Counted from the stretch's first letter, positions 25,773-35,149 are shown. The stretch is 64,000 nt of DNA from Micromonospora noduli (GCF_003264365.1 NZ_PYAK01000009.1:124001-188000); one strand, 5' to 3'. Notes: a model not told the origin generated them from the letters alone. A program made the numbers and translations.

Positions 25773-26582
25773 TCACGAGGCCCTGGCAAGCCCCGGGCGC
25801 AGTGGCCCGCCGGCTGCCAACACCTCCCGCTGGAGCCGCTGGAGGTCAGGCGAAGGGTCCAGGCCCAACTCCTCACTGAGCACCCGGCGCAGGTGGTGGT
25901 ACGCCTGCAACGCCTCGCCACGGCGCCCCGAGCGGCTGAGCGCCACGATGAGCTGGCGGTGGAACCACTCGTTGAGCGGGTACGTGCCCACGAGATAGCG
26001 CAGCTCGCCGATCAGCTCGCGGTGGCGGCCGAGCGTGATGTCGGCCTGGATGCGCAGCTCCAGCGCACGGATCCACTGCTCCTGAAGGTGGATCGCGTGC
26101 GCCTCCAACGCCGGCCCGAACGTCACGTTGGCGCCCACCGGCCCCGTCCACATGGCCAGCGCCCGCCGCAGCACCTCGGCGCCCTCCTCGGGCCGGTCCG
26201 ACTCGATGTGCGAGCGGCCCCGGTCGAGCATCGTCTCGAACACCTCGGCGTCGAGCTGGCCCGGCTCCACCCTGAGCAGGTAGCCGCGGGCACGGCTCTC
26301 CAGCACGGTCCGGTCCGGGGTCTCAATCCCCTCTTTCGCGAAGAGCTTGCGCAGGTGGTAGATGTAGGTCTGCACGGTGGTGACGGCGCTGCGCGCCGGA
26401 TCGTCACCCCACAGCTCCCGGATTATCGAGTCGACCAGAACGACCCGATTGGCCCGCATCACCAGCAGCGCCAACACGGTCCGCACCTTCGGCGGCGTCG
26501 GCGTGCAGATCCGGCCGTCGTGGATCACTTCCAGCGACCCGAGGATCTCGTACCTGACCACAGTGGTCCCCCCATTCCCCAT
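25773..26582 (-). CDS. SARP-family pathway activator
   Basis: 269 residues: OmpR/PhoB-type winged helix (YEILGSLEVIHDGRICTPTPPKVRTVLALL) followed by a BTAD domain (about 100-245, with GLDPSPDLQRLQREVL). Short SARPs of the ActII-ORF4/DnrI class bind TCGA-type direct repeats and recruit RNA polymerase to aromatic-PKS promoters. It is transcribed toward KS-alpha, and its own target is likely the operator at 25737-25765. Divergent from metK over 211 bp. Confidence 0.93.
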   Translation of the reverse strand: MGNGGTTVVRYEILGSLEVIHDGRICTPTPPKVRTVLALLVMRANRVVLVDSIIRELWGDDPARSAVTTVQTYIYHLRKLFAKEGIETPDRTVLESRARGYLLRVEPGQLDAEVFETMLDRGRSHIESDRPEEGAEVLRRALAMWTGPVGANVTFGPALEAHAIHLQEQWIRALELRIQADITLGRHRELIGELRYLVGTYPLNEWFHRQLIVALSRSGRRGEALQAYHHLRRVLSEELGLDPSPDLQRLQREVLAAGGPLRPGLARAS

Positions 26583-26793
26583 AGCACTCGTCGAGACGTT
26601 CTCAAGCTATGGATGAGCGGGGCGTGTCGGAACGACCGCAGGTAGCGACATCGCGGGTTCTTCCGAGGATCGATGCGTGTCGAAAGTTGTACGGCGGATA
26701 CCCCTTTGATCGCTCGATGCTTCCTCCAGGCAACCTCCACCAGGGGCGGGAAGACTCGCCGGGCCCCCACGCCCCTCGGGTTAGGAGTCACAC
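26583..26793. other. SARP/metK divergent region
   Basis: No gene. TCGA occurs at 26591, 26670, 26680 and 26714, but only the middle pair is near SARP phase (10 bp, not 11). Just before metK is a GC-rich leader with GGCAACCTCCACC (26731-26743) and GTTAGGAG as ribosome-binding site. The GGCAACC motif recalls SAM-riboswitch joining strands, but the rest of such a fold was not found by eye. Confidence 0.35.
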
Positions 26794-27981
26794 ATGTCGC
26801 GCCGCCTCTTCACCTCCGAGTCGGTCACCGAAGGTCATCCCGACAAGATCGCCGATCAGATCAGCGACGGGATCCTCGACGCGTTACTGGCGCAGGACCC
26901 GCACAGCCGGGTCGCCGTCGAAAGCCTGATCACCACCGGCCAGGTCCACGTCGCGGGCGAGGTCACCACGCAGGCCTACGCCGACATCCCGCGCATCGTG
27001 CGGGAAACGGTCCTGGGCATCGGGTACGACTCGTCGAAGAAGGGCTTCGACGGCGCATCCTGCGGCGTCAGCATCTCGATCGGCGCCCAGTCGCCCGACA
27101 TCGCGCAGGGCGTCGACACGGCGATCGAGCTGCGCGACGGTTCGTCCGGCGGTGGGCTCGACGCCCAGGGCGCCGGCGACCAGGGCATGATGTTCGGCTT
27201 CGCCTGCTCGGAGACGCCGGAGCTGATGCCGCTGCCGATCGCGCTGGCCCATCGGCTGGCCCGTCGGCTGGCCGCCGTCCGCAAGGACGGCACCGTGCCC
27301 TACCTGCGACCGGACGGCAAGACCCAGGTCACCGTCGAGTACGACGGCCTACGCCCGGTCCGGCTCGACACCGTAGTGGTCTCCACGCAGCACGCCGCCC
27401 ACATCTCCCTCGACGAACTGCTCGCCCCCGACATCCGGGACCACGTGATCACGCCGGAGCTGGAGGCGCTCGACCTCGACACCGAGGGTTACCGGCTGCT
27501 GGTCAACCCGACGGGGCGGTTCGAGATCGGTGGCCCGATGGGCGACGCCGGCCTGACCGGACGGAAGATCATCGTCGACACCTACGGCGGGTACGCCCGG
27601 CACGGTGGTGGCGCGTTCTCGGGGAAGGACCCGTCGAAGGTCGACCGCTCGGCGGCGTACGCGATGCGGTGGGTGGCGAAGAACGTGGTCGCCGCGGGCC
27701 TGGCCGAACGGTGTGAGGCGCAGGTGGCCTACGCGATCGGCAAGGCCCACCCGGTGAGCCTGTTCGTGGAGACGTTCGGAACGGAGACGGTGCCGCTCGA
27801 CCGGATCGAGAAGGCGATCGGCGAGGTCTTCGACCTGCGCCCGGCGGCGATCATCCGCGACTTGGACCTCCTGCGTCCGATCTACCAGCAGACGGCCGCC
27901 TACGGCCACTTCGGCCGTGAACTCCCGGACCTGACCTGGGAGCGCACGGACCGCGCCGCCGACCTCAAGGCCGCTTGTTGA
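26794..27981 (+). CDS. metK: S-adenosylmethionine synthetase
   Basis: 395 residues with all MetK signatures: ATP-site [14 protein letters not shown], the hexapeptide GAGDQG, and [16 protein letters not shown]. It forms SAM from methionine and ATP. Placed directly upstream of the SARP in the opposite direction, inside the polyketide cluster, it fits a local SAM supply for the three O-methyltransferases together with ahcY and the PfkB kinase. Whether it is an extra copy or the only genomic metK cannot be told from the window. Confidence 0.97.
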   Translation: MSRRLFTSESVTEGHPDKIADQISDGILDALLAQDPHSRVAVESLITTGQVHVAGEVTTQAYADIPRIVRETVLGIGYDSSKKGFDGASCGVSISIGAQSPDIAQGVDTAIELRDGSSGGGLDAQGAGDQGMMFGFACSETPELMPLPIALAHRLARRLAAVRKDGTVPYLRPDGKTQVTVEYDGLRPVRLDTVVVSTQHAAHISLDELLAPDIRDHVITPELEALDLDTEGYRLLVNPTGRFEIGGPMGDAGLTGRKIIVDTYGGYARHGGGAFSGKDPSKVDRSAAYAMRWVAKNVVAAGLAERCEAQVAYAIGKAHPVSLFVETFGTETVPLDRIEKAIGEVFDLRPAAIIRDLDLLRPIYQQTAAYGHFGRELPDLTWERTDRAADLKAAC

Positions 27982-27997
27982 GGAACGTCGCCGACCG

Positions 27998-28696
27998 TTA
28001 GAACGGCGGGCGGCGCGGGCGTGGCACCAACCGGTCGTGTGGCAGCGTCACCAGTGACGCTGCCACCGCCTTGTTGACCGCGTCGATGCGGGAGACCGCG
28101 CCGAGCTTCGCGAAGATGCGACGTAGGTGGCTCTTCACAGTGGCCTCGGTCAGGTCGAGTCGCCGTGCGATCTGGGCATTGGTCATCGCCTCGGCCGCGA
28201 GTTGCAGGATCTCCAGCTCGACGTGGGACAGGATGGCCGACTCCGCGTTCTGCACCTGCACCAGGCTCTGACCGGAGACCGAGAGCAGCACCGAGCCGCT
28301 GCCGTCGCGTGCCTTGCGGATCGCGGCGACCAGCTCCTCACGACCCACGCTCTTGAGCAGGTAGGCGCGCACCCCGGCGGCGATCAGACGGCGCAGCAGG
28401 TCAGGGCTGTCATACATGCTGAGGATGACGACTGCACTGTCGGGCGACACCTCACGGATGCGGCGCACCGTGACCACCGGGTCATCGCCGGGAATCTCGA
28501 CGTCGAGCAACACCACGTCGGGACGCTCCGACGCAGCCTTGGCGACCGCGGTGGCCGAGTCGCCCGCCTCGTCGACCACGTCGAGGTCGGCGTGCACCTC
28601 GAGCACCCAGCGCAGCCCCTCGCGGACGAGAGCGTGGTCGTCGACTATGAGGATGGTGGTGGCGCCGGCGGAAGACCCGCCGTCGGACCGCGTCAA
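27998..28696 (-). CDS. NarL/LuxR-type response regulator, orphan
   Basis: About 232 residues from a TTG at 28696 (near GGGGGTTAGG); an upstream GTG at 28807 would add 37 residues unlike any receiver domain. Receiver domain: ILIVDDHALVREGL, phospho-acceptor in VVLLDVEIPGDDP, lysine in AYLLKS. C-terminal Lux[38 protein letters not shown]. No kinase is adjacent. The HTH is nearly identical to that of the regulator at 39.3-40.0 kb, which has one, so the two may be paralogues with overlapping targets. Confidence 0.88.
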   Translation of the reverse strand: MTRSDGGSSAGATTILIVDDHALVREGLRWVLEVHADLDVVDEAGDSATAVAKAASERPDVVLLDVEIPGDDPVVTVRRIREVSPDSAVVILSMYDSPDLLRRLIAAGVRAYLLKSVGREELVAAIRKARDGSGSVLLSVSGQSLVQVQNAESAILSHVELEILQLAAEAMTNAQIARRLDLTEATVKSHLRRIFAKLGAVSRIDAVNKAVAASLVTLPHDRLVPRPRRPPF

Positions 28697-28825
28697 CCTA
28701 ACCCCCAGACCCCATCCCCCGCCGCCAGCGTGCACACGATTGGCACCGTATCGCGGACGTGTGACGCCACAGCTATCGTGGCGTCCTCCCGACACGAAGA
28801 ACGCCACGATCGCCGCGCGATTCTG

Positions 28826-29947
28826 TCAGTCTCGTGTGGACAGACGGACCAACTCGCCGATGCCGAGGCCCTTGTTGGCGATGTAGAAGCTGCCGTCGGA
28901 AGCGATGGCGAACGACATCGGGGAGTCCAGGCCGGTGCTCGCCAGCTCCCGGTGGCTACCGTCGCGCTCCACCCGGATCAACGCACCGGTGGAGTCCCCG
29001 GAGCTGAGCCCGTTCTTCGCGATCTCCAGCACTACCAGTCGGCCCCGCTTGTCGAACGCGATGTCGATGATGTTGGTGAAGCCGGTCGCGAAGATCGTCG
29101 GCTCCTGCCCGGGCACCAGCCGCCACACCCGGGCGCCACCGTTCGGGAAGGGGTGCCCGGTCAGCTGTCCGATGTAGAAGGCGCCGTCCGGCCCGCGGGT
29201 GATGGTGACCGGCACGAACTGGATCGGCGTCGTCGAGCCGGGCGGCAGGCCCCACTCCGGCGGCGCAGGAACCTGCTCCTGCGGCCACACGTGTTCGGCC
29301 GTGACAACGCCACGGCGGTCGATCCTGAGCACGTCGTTGGCGGCCGCGTCGAGCGCGTAGACGTCACGCCCGTCGGCGACCACGGCGTACGGCTGGCTCT
29401 CCGGAATGACCCCGTCGGGGTTGTTCTGCCCCTCGAAGGCGGAGAGGTCGCCGACGACCGACCAGCGGCGCTTCCCCTCGACCCGGAGGATCGTCCCCAT
29501 CGTGGCCCCGGCCGCACCGAGCAGGTCGCGCGAGACCGGGTCGGTGCTGTAGCCCATCGCCACCAGGAGCTTGCCCTGCCGGTCGAAGGCCAGGTCGTGG
29601 GCCCCGTAGACGGAGAAGCCGCCGCCGGTGCTGCGCAGCGACGGCAGACCCGTCACGACTCGCTTCTGCCAGCCGTGACGGACCGCCGTGATCGCACCGG
29701 TCGAGCCGTAGCAGAGGTTGGTGCCGAACGTGCCGGGGATGCACACGTCGTCGCCGCCGAGCCCGGCCTCGGCGACGTGGACGGTGCCGGCCCGGTCGAT
29801 GGCGACACCGCGAGGGTTGTCGAGGTTGCGGGCGACGACGGTCAGTCGCCCAGTGGTCGAGGTGGCCGCAGTGGCGGGCGCGGCAATGCCGGCCACCAGT
29901 ACCAGCGGCACAGCCAGCGACAACGTTCGTCGCATCGCGTCGAGCAT
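28826..29947 (-). CDS. Secreted ScyD/ScyE-family beta-propeller protein
   Basis: 373 residues. Signal peptide (RRTLSLAVPLVLVAGIAAPATAA) then repeated NHL-like strands: NLDNPRGVAIDRAGTVHVAEAG, YGAHDLAFDRQGKLLVAMG, GFTNIIDIAFDKRGRLVVLEIA. The ScyD/ScyE family is named from scytonemin clusters but is widespread in actinobacteria with no fixed function. It is encoded just upstream of a membrane-anchored multicopper oxidase in the opposite gene order (same strand, 88 bp apart). A structural or substrate-binding role outside the cell is all that can be said. Confidence 0.85.
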   Translation of the reverse strand: MLDAMRRTLSLAVPLVLVAGIAAPATAATSTTGRLTVVARNLDNPRGVAIDRAGTVHVAEAGLGGDDVCIPGTFGTNLCYGSTGAITAVRHGWQKRVVTGLPSLRSTGGGFSVYGAHDLAFDRQGKLLVAMGYSTDPVSRDLLGAAGATMGTILRVEGKRRWSVVGDLSAFEGQNNPDGVIPESQPYAVVADGRDVYALDAAANDVLRIDRRGVVTAEHVWPQEQVPAPPEWGLPPGSTTPIQFVPVTITRGPDGAFYIGQLTGHPFPNGGARVWRLVPGQEPTIFATGFTNIIDIAFDKRGRLVVLEIAKNGLSSGDSTGALIRVERDGSHRELASTGLDSPMSFAIASDGSFYIANKGLGIGELVRLSTRD

Positions 29948-30035
29948 GGGTTCTCCTCAGCATGCGGGGTTCGGATGCGAACGACGCTGCCGTCGTTGCC
30001 TCGAGGCCCGGTGGAGGAAGGCTCGACAGGTTGGC

Positions 30036-32111
30036 CTACTCCGGCTGATTGGGGGTGCCGCGCCCCAGCTCATAGGGGGATGTCACGCCCTCGTAGGCGA
30101 GGTGCATCACCATGCCGTTGGCCGCGTGGTCGAGGTTGTGGCAGTGGTCCATCCAGAGCCCCGGGTTGTCCGCCTTGAAGCCGATTTCGTAGATCTCACC
30201 GGGGATCACGTCGAGGCTGTCGATCCACCACGGTGACCCGGTCGCGCGGACCCCGTTGCGGGACAGCACCAACGCGTGATGGCCGTGCAGATGCATCGGG
30301 TGGTTCTGGTGGCTGCGGTTGACGATCCGCACCTTGACCACGTCGTCCATTCGAACCATGAGCGTCGGCGTGTTGGGGAAGCTGTGCCCGTTGATGATCG
30401 GCACCAGGTGCAGCCCCCCGTTGTAGAAGGACAGCCGGTCGTCGAGGAGTTGGGTGAACGAGCGGTCGTACGACGAGCCGGCGTCGAAGGGCCGGGAGCC
30501 ACCAGAGCCGTACGAGAGCGGGTCGAACTGGTCCCCGTCGTCGACGATCTTCGGCGTCGAGGTGTCACCCGGTGGCGTCAGGACCAGCCCGCCGTCGCGG
30601 TTGGCGAGGTCGGTCAGGCGCACCGGACCCGCCGGCATCGTGAACGTCACGTCGTAGCGTCCACCGGTCGCCAACCCGAACCGCGGGTCGGTCAGCGGGG
30701 TCGGGCCGTTGACGTCGACCCCGTCGATCGCCGCCACCCGCACCGGCGTGCCGTTGACAGTCAGAGCCCGCGGACGACTGTCGGTGGACGGGTTGTTGTC
30801 GGTGTTGATCAGACGCAGTCGCACCGGTGTGCCCGGGGCAACCTCCTGGCGTTGCAGCGTGTCGCTGGTGCCGAACGAGACGATGTTGTCGTCCGGCGTA
30901 CGCCACTCGTGGGCCTGCACGACGAAGTCACGCTCGCCGGGGGGTGGGCCGTCGCGCGGCTCAACGATCAGCGCGCCGAACAGACCGCGCCGGATCGCCT
31001 CGAGCGGGTTCTGGTGGGTGTGGTACCAGAACGTGCCGACCTGCTCGGCGATGAACCGGTAGGTGAAGCTGCCGCCCGGCTCCACCGCGTTCTGCGTCGC
31101 GCCGGCCACGCCGTCCTCACCGTTGGGGACGTCGAGGCCGTGCCAGTGGATGGTCACGTTCTCGTCGGGAATCTCGTTGTGCAGCGTCACCTCGACGAGG
31201 TCTCCCTCGCGGACCCGCAGCTCCGGCCCGGGCGACTGTCCGTTGTACGTCAGCGCCTTGATCTCGGTGCCCGACGAGAGCCGTACCGTTGCGTTCTTCG
31301 CGGTCAGCGTGAAGGCCTTGTTGGGCTTGCCGGTCCGCGGCCCGCGCAGGTCGTCGACCGAGGTCCCGCCGTGACCACCGTGACCGATCGAGGGGCCGCC
31401 ACCGTAGTCGACGTTGTCGTGGGACGTCATGGACATGCGGTCGGGCAGCCTGCTGCTCTGGGCCACGTAGGTGATGCCGGCGGCGACGACGAGCACCACG
31501 ACGGCGGCCTGTGCGGTGGCGCGCAGGGCGCTGGCACGCCGGCCCCGGCGCGCGAAGTCGGTAGCGGTGACGACCCGCAGGCGACGCCCCTGCCAGAACC
31601 ACAGCACCAACACCGACAGCAGGATCGGCGCGGCGTGGGTCGCGATGTCGTCGAGGTAGGACGGGACCGGACGGGACACGTACGCGAAGTAGACACCAAT
31701 GACCGTCGCCACGGCCGTCACCTGGACCGGCACGACGAATCGGGGATCGGCGGCGGCGGAGCGCGTCTCGACGTCGACCGGCGCGTCGTCACGGTTGGCC
31801 AGGGCGCGCAGGCCCGGCACGGTCCAGATGACGACGGCCAGCATCGGCAGCAGCAGGAGCGGCATCTGCACGATCACGCGGTTGTCGGCAAAGATCCAGT
31901 CGACGGCGAGCATCAGCCCGATCGCGACGCACTTGACGACCAGCACCACCAGCGCGGCGACGAGCAGACGCAGCAGCCGACGGGCGCTCTTGCGCAGCGC
32001 CTCGGGCGTCGGCCGCCAGGCCAGCCGCGTGGCGAGGATCGCCGCGGACAGCCAGATCAGGAACAGGACCCCGGCCAGGATCCCATCGGCGTTCTCTCCG
32101 ACCTCAAACAT
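30036..32111 (-). CDS. Multicopper oxidase with N-terminal integral-membrane domain
   Basis: 691 residues. The first ~235 residues hold about six hydrophobic segments (for example LAGVLFLIWLSAAILATRL and LLRLLVAALVVLVVKCVAI). The rest is a laccase-like multicopper oxidase with all four copper motifs: HWHGLD, WYHTHQN, HPMHLHGHHALVL and HCHNLDHAANGM. The catalytic part would face outside, tethered to the membrane. It oxidises phenolics or metal ions with O2 in this family; oxidation of the aromatic polyketide is an attractive but unproven idea. One continuous frame, so a real fusion. Start at ATG 32111. Confidence 0.87.
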   Translation of the reverse strand: MFEVGENADGILAGVLFLIWLSAAILATRLAWRPTPEALRKSARRLLRLLVAALVVLVVKCVAIGLMLAVDWIFADNRVIVQMPLLLLPMLAVVIWTVPGLRALANRDDAPVDVETRSAAADPRFVVPVQVTAVATVIGVYFAYVSRPVPSYLDDIATHAAPILLSVLVLWFWQGRRLRVVTATDFARRGRRASALRATAQAAVVVLVVAAGITYVAQSSRLPDRMSMTSHDNVDYGGGPSIGHGGHGGTSVDDLRGPRTGKPNKAFTLTAKNATVRLSSGTEIKALTYNGQSPGPELRVREGDLVEVTLHNEIPDENVTIHWHGLDVPNGEDGVAGATQNAVEPGGSFTYRFIAEQVGTFWYHTHQNPLEAIRRGLFGALIVEPRDGPPPGERDFVVQAHEWRTPDDNIVSFGTSDTLQRQEVAPGTPVRLRLINTDNNPSTDSRPRALTVNGTPVRVAAIDGVDVNGPTPLTDPRFGLATGGRYDVTFTMPAGPVRLTDLANRDGGLVLTPPGDTSTPKIVDDGDQFDPLSYGSGGSRPFDAGSSYDRSFTQLLDDRLSFYNGGLHLVPIINGHSFPNTPTLMVRMDDVVKVRIVNRSHQNHPMHLHGHHALVLSRNGVRATGSPWWIDSLDVIPGEIYEIGFKADNPGLWMDHCHNLDHAANGMVMHLAYEGVTSPYELGRGTPNQPE

Positions 32112-32216
32112 GACGCCAACATACGAAGGATGCGCACCCCACGGCATCCGCGTAGGAACGGCCGATGGGTACGGCGATCGCCGTAGCCGGCACCGCCTGC
32201 GAAACAAGTGCCGTAG

Positions 32217-32876
32217 TCAGCTGCCGGGCGCGACGAGCCCCGTCTGGTAGGCGAGGACGACGAGTTGCGCGCGGTCGCGGACGCGGAGCTTGACCATGGC
32301 CCGGTGGACGTGGGTACGGGCCGTGGCCGGGCTCATCGACAGGCGACGCCCGATCTCCTCGTTCGTCAGCCCGCTGGCGACCAGGCTCATCACCTCGCGC
32401 TCGCGGTCGGTCAACACCGCCAGCCGGCCGCCGTCGACCGGTGTCGGCGCGACCTTGCTGACGAACGCGCTCACCAGACGGCTCGTCACCCGCGGCGAGA
32501 TCAACATGTCGCCGCCGGCCACCACCCGCACCGCCTGGCGCAGCTCGTCGGGCTCGATGTCCTTGAGCAGGAACCCGCTCGCGCCGGCGCGCAGCGCCTC
32601 GAAGACGTACTCGTCGAGCTCGAAGGTGGTCAGGACAATGACCCGCACGGCCGGGAACCGCTCGACGATCGCGGCCGTGGCCCGCACGCCGTCGAGCACC
32701 GGCATTCGCACGTCCATCAGCACGATGTCCGGCCGGGTCGCGGCGACCATCTCGACAGCCTGGGCGCCGTTGGATGCCTCACCGACCACCTCCAGGTCGT
32801 CGCTGTGGTCGAGCAGGCCCCGGAAGCCGGCCCGCACGAGTGTCTGGTCGTCCGCCAGCACCATCCGGATCGTCAC
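32217..32876 (-). CDS. NarL-type response regulator
   Basis: 219 residues, GTG start overlapping the kinase stop (GTGA). Receiver domain: MVLADDQTLVRAGFRGLL, DIVLMDVRMPVLDG, SGFLLKD; C-terminal LuxR HTH with LTNEEIGRRLSMSPATARTHVHRAM. Partner of the DesK-type kinase encoded immediately upstream. Targets unknown; neighbours are an oxidase gene and an O-methyltransferase gene of the cluster. Confidence 0.93.
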   Translation of the reverse strand: MTIRMVLADDQTLVRAGFRGLLDHSDDLEVVGEASNGAQAVEMVAATRPDIVLMDVRMPVLDGVRATAAIVERFPAVRVIVLTTFELDEYVFEALRAGASGFLLKDIEPDELRQAVRVVAGGDMLISPRVTSRLVSAFVSKVAPTPVDGGRLAVLTDREREVMSLVASGLTNEEIGRRLSMSPATARTHVHRAMVKLRVRDRAQLVVLAYQTGLVAPGS

Positions 32877-33991
32877 GCTGTCTCCTCCACCTCGACCGGC
32901 AGCCGCGCGGCCACTCGGAACCCCCCGCCCTGCGGCCGGGGCCCGGCCTCAAGCGACCCACCGGCGGCCGTGGCCCGTTCCCGCATGCCGGCCACCCCGT
33001 GCCCCCGCTGGCTCGCCCCGGACCCGACCCCGTCGTCGACGATCTCCACAGTGACGGCGTCACCCGCGTAGGCGATGGTGACGTCGACGGTCGACGCTTC
33101 GGCGTGTTTGACCGTGTTGGTGATCGACTCCTGCACGATCCGGTAGACCGAGAGCGCCACCTCCGGTGGGATCGGGCGCGGGGTGCCGGCGATCCCCGAC
33201 CGCACCTTCACGCCGGCCTGTTCGGCGACCGCGAAGACTCGGGCCAGATCGGGCACCTCCCCGGCGTCGCGGAGCATGCCGATCGCCGAGCGGACCTCGT
33301 GCATGGCGTCGCGTGCCGCGCCCCGGATGCTCCGCAGTGCGGCCCGCGCCTCGGCCGGTTTGCTGTCGAAGATGTCGTCGGCGAGGCTCGCCTGCACACT
33401 GATGGCGGCGATCGTGTGACCGAGTACGTCGTGGACCTCGCGGGCGATGCGAAGGCGCTCCTGGGCGACCTCGTGCTGACGCTCCTGGCGCATCACGGCG
33501 AGACGCTGCTGTGCCTCGGCCAGCCGGACCCGGCGGGTGCGGATCGTCTCGGCGAGCAGCACCACGGCCGCGAGCAGCGAGCCCTCTTCGAGGGTGGCCG
33601 AGAGGGCGGGGAAGAAACCCTCGCCGAGCAGCGTGTACCGCATGATCAGCTCAAGGACGACGAAGAACCCGGCGACGACGAGCGCCCAGGTGAACCGGCC
33701 GGCGGCCGCCACGGAGAAGAGCGCGGCGGCCAGCGGGAGCGCGGGCGGGATGCCCGGGTACTCGAGCGCGTAGTAGATCATCAGCGCGGTGACTGAGCCG
33801 ACCAGCACCAGCAGCGGCCAGCGGCGCCGGAAGACCAGCAGCAGCCCGATCACCGCGCCGATCGCGTAGGCGCGCGCGTCCGGCGGCCGGGCGCCGGGCT
33901 CGTCGGCGACCCGGATCGCCACCGCCACCACGGCCGCGACGACGATCGCGATGAGGGCATCGATCGCGATTCGTCTGATGGCCGGCTTCAT
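32873..33991 (-). CDS. Sensor histidine kinase (HisKA_3/DesK class)
   Basis: 372 residues from ATG 33991. About five N-terminal membrane segments (IAIDALIAIVVAAVVAVAI onward), a coiled linker, then the HisKA_3 phosphorylation site REVHDVLGHT and an ATPase domain (IVQESITNTVKHAEAS; DDGVGSG). No extracytoplasmic sensor domain, so it may sense the membrane. Phosphorylates the co-encoded NarL regulator. Confidence 0.91.
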   Translation of the reverse strand: MKPAIRRIAIDALIAIVVAAVVAVAIRVADEPGARPPDARAYAIGAVIGLLLVFRRRWPLLVLVGSVTALMIYYALEYPGIPPALPLAAALFSVAAAGRFTWALVVAGFFVVLELIMRYTLLGEGFFPALSATLEEGSLLAAVVLLAETIRTRRVRLAEAQQRLAVMRQERQHEVAQERLRIAREVHDVLGHTIAAISVQASLADDIFDSKPAEARAALRSIRGAARDAMHEVRSAIGMLRDAGEVPDLARVFAVAEQAGVKVRSGIAGTPRPIPPEVALSVYRIVQESITNTVKHAEASTVDVTIAYAGDAVTVEIVDDGVGSGASQRGHGVAGMRERATAAGGSLEAGPRPQGGGFRVAARLPVEVEETA

Positions 33992-34029
33992 GTCCGCAAC
34001 GGTACGACGCGCGCACGGTCCGTTAGCGA

Positions 34030-34067
34030 GGGCCCCTTCCCAACCGGAAACCGTCAGCAAGGGGCCC
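34030..34067 (-). terminator. Terminator after O-methyltransferase
   Basis: 9-bp perfect stem GGGCCCCTT / AAGGGGCCC with a 20-nt loop, 7 nt beyond the methyltransferase stop; it separates that gene from the kinase gene downstream. Confidence 0.6.
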
Positions 34068-34073
34068 GTCGGC

Positions 34074-35099
34074 TCAGCCGCGGCGGAGCGAGAGCAGGGT
34101 CTGCCCGGTGGGGATCACCGTGCTGCCCGCCACCTGGAGCCCGGCCTTCTCGCCCAGTTCGGCGTACTCGCGCCAGGTCCTCGCCTTGCCCGCCATGAGC
34201 GAGAGGAGGCGCAGGTCCATCTGGGTGATGAACATCAGCCGGGCCGGGTCATCGGGGAAGTTGTCGTTCTCGTCCTTCACGAGGATCTGCACGATCAGCA
34301 CCTTTCCGGTCGTGCCGATCGCGTCCGCCGCCCGCTGGAGGATCTTCTCGGCGGCACTGTCGTTCCAGTCGTGCAGAACGTTCGACAGGATGTAGACATC
34401 GGCGCCGGCCGGGAGCGGGTCGAAGATGCTCCCGCTGACCACCTCGGCGCGGTCGGCGATGCCCGCCGCCTCGAACCGGGCCCGGCCCTGCTCGACGACG
34501 CCCGGCAGGTCGACCACTGTGCCGCGCAGGTGCGGCTGGGCCTTGAGGATCTCGGTGAGCAGGGCACCGGTGCCGCCGCCGACGTCGACGACGTGGTTGA
34601 CGGTGCTCCAGTCGTAGCCCTGGACGACCTGGTCGAAGTAGCTCGCGTGGGTGGCCATCAGCGCGCCGAACGACGTGGCCCGGTCGGGGTTGGTGGCCAG
34701 GTCGTCCCAAAACTCGATGCCGTAACGCACGGGGTACGCCGCATCGCCGGTGCGGATCGAGTGGGTCAGCGAGCTGAACGTGCCCTCGATCCGGCCGGCC
34801 ATCGAGTCGACGTCGAGCCAGGGACGCTGGGCGGCGGGGTGGTCGGTCTTGAGGAACTCGGCGGCCTCCGTCAGGGCGTACACCCGCGGCTCGGTCTCCT
34901 TGAAGACGCCGCGGACCGAGAGGTAGCGCAGCAGCCGGTGCAGCGCGTCGGGATTGGCCTTCGTCGCCGCGGCGAGCTCGTCGAGCGTGGTGGTGCCCGC
35001 GGCGATCAGGTCGGCGAGGCCGAGCGTCGCCGCGGCCCGCACTGCCCACGGCGTGATCGTGTCGGTCAGCGAGTAGAGATTGACCCGATTTTCCGTCAT
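34074..35099 (-). CDS. SAM-dependent O-methyltransferase (third of the cluster)
   Basis: 341 residues. N-terminal dimerisation domain with WAVRAAATLGLADLIAAGTTTLDELA; SAM motif HVVDVGGGTGALLTEIL; LPGVVEQ, GSIFDPLP and the catalytic region SNVLHDWND. Same family as tailoring enzymes for aromatic polyketides. It starts at 35099 where family similarity begins, with no clear ribosome-binding site. Divergent from the class III aminotransferase; the shared region carries TCGA repeats in 11-bp phase, so the pair may be under SARP control. Stands in for a missing TcmP-type carboxyl methyltransferase only by guess. Confidence 0.9.
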   Translation of the reverse strand: MTENRVNLYSLTDTITPWAVRAAATLGLADLIAAGTTTLDELAAATKANPDALHRLLRYLSVRGVFKETEPRVYALTEAAEFLKTDHPAAQRPWLDVDSMAGRIEGTFSSLTHSIRTGDAAYPVRYGIEFWDDLATNPDRATSFGALMATHASYFDQVVQGYDWSTVNHVVDVGGGTGALLTEILKAQPHLRGTVVDLPGVVEQGRARFEAAGIADRAEVVSGSIFDPLPAGADVYILSNVLHDWNDSAAEKILQRAADAIGTTGKVLIVQILVKDENDNFPDDPARLMFITQMDLRLLSLMAGKARTWREYAELGEKAGLQVAGSTVIPTGQTLLSLRRG

Positions 35100-35123
35100 G
35101 GCGGCGAGCTTCGACGACGGCGC

Positions 35124-35149
35124 TCGAGACCGGCTCGAAGCCGCGTCGA
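35124..35149. promoter_or_regulatory. Putative SARP operator in divergent promoter region
   Basis: TCGA recurs at 35124, 35135 and 35146, exactly 11 bp apart (units CTCGAGA, CTCGAAG, GTCGATC), the helical phase used by SARPs. TCGA is self-complementary, so either divergent gene could be the target. No good -10 at the 8-nt spacing was found on the plus strand. Confidence 0.5.

Noticed and set aside
28127-32186. Plus-strand frames of 683 and 636 residues opposite the ScyD/E, oxidase and regulator genes
   Set aside because: Shadows of recognised minus-strand proteins; no motif, and biased composition typical of frame mirroring.
32217-33991. Dedicated regulators of the PKS operon
   Set aside because: The two-component system has no visible binding site near KS-alpha; the SARP and its phased operator explain that promoter better.
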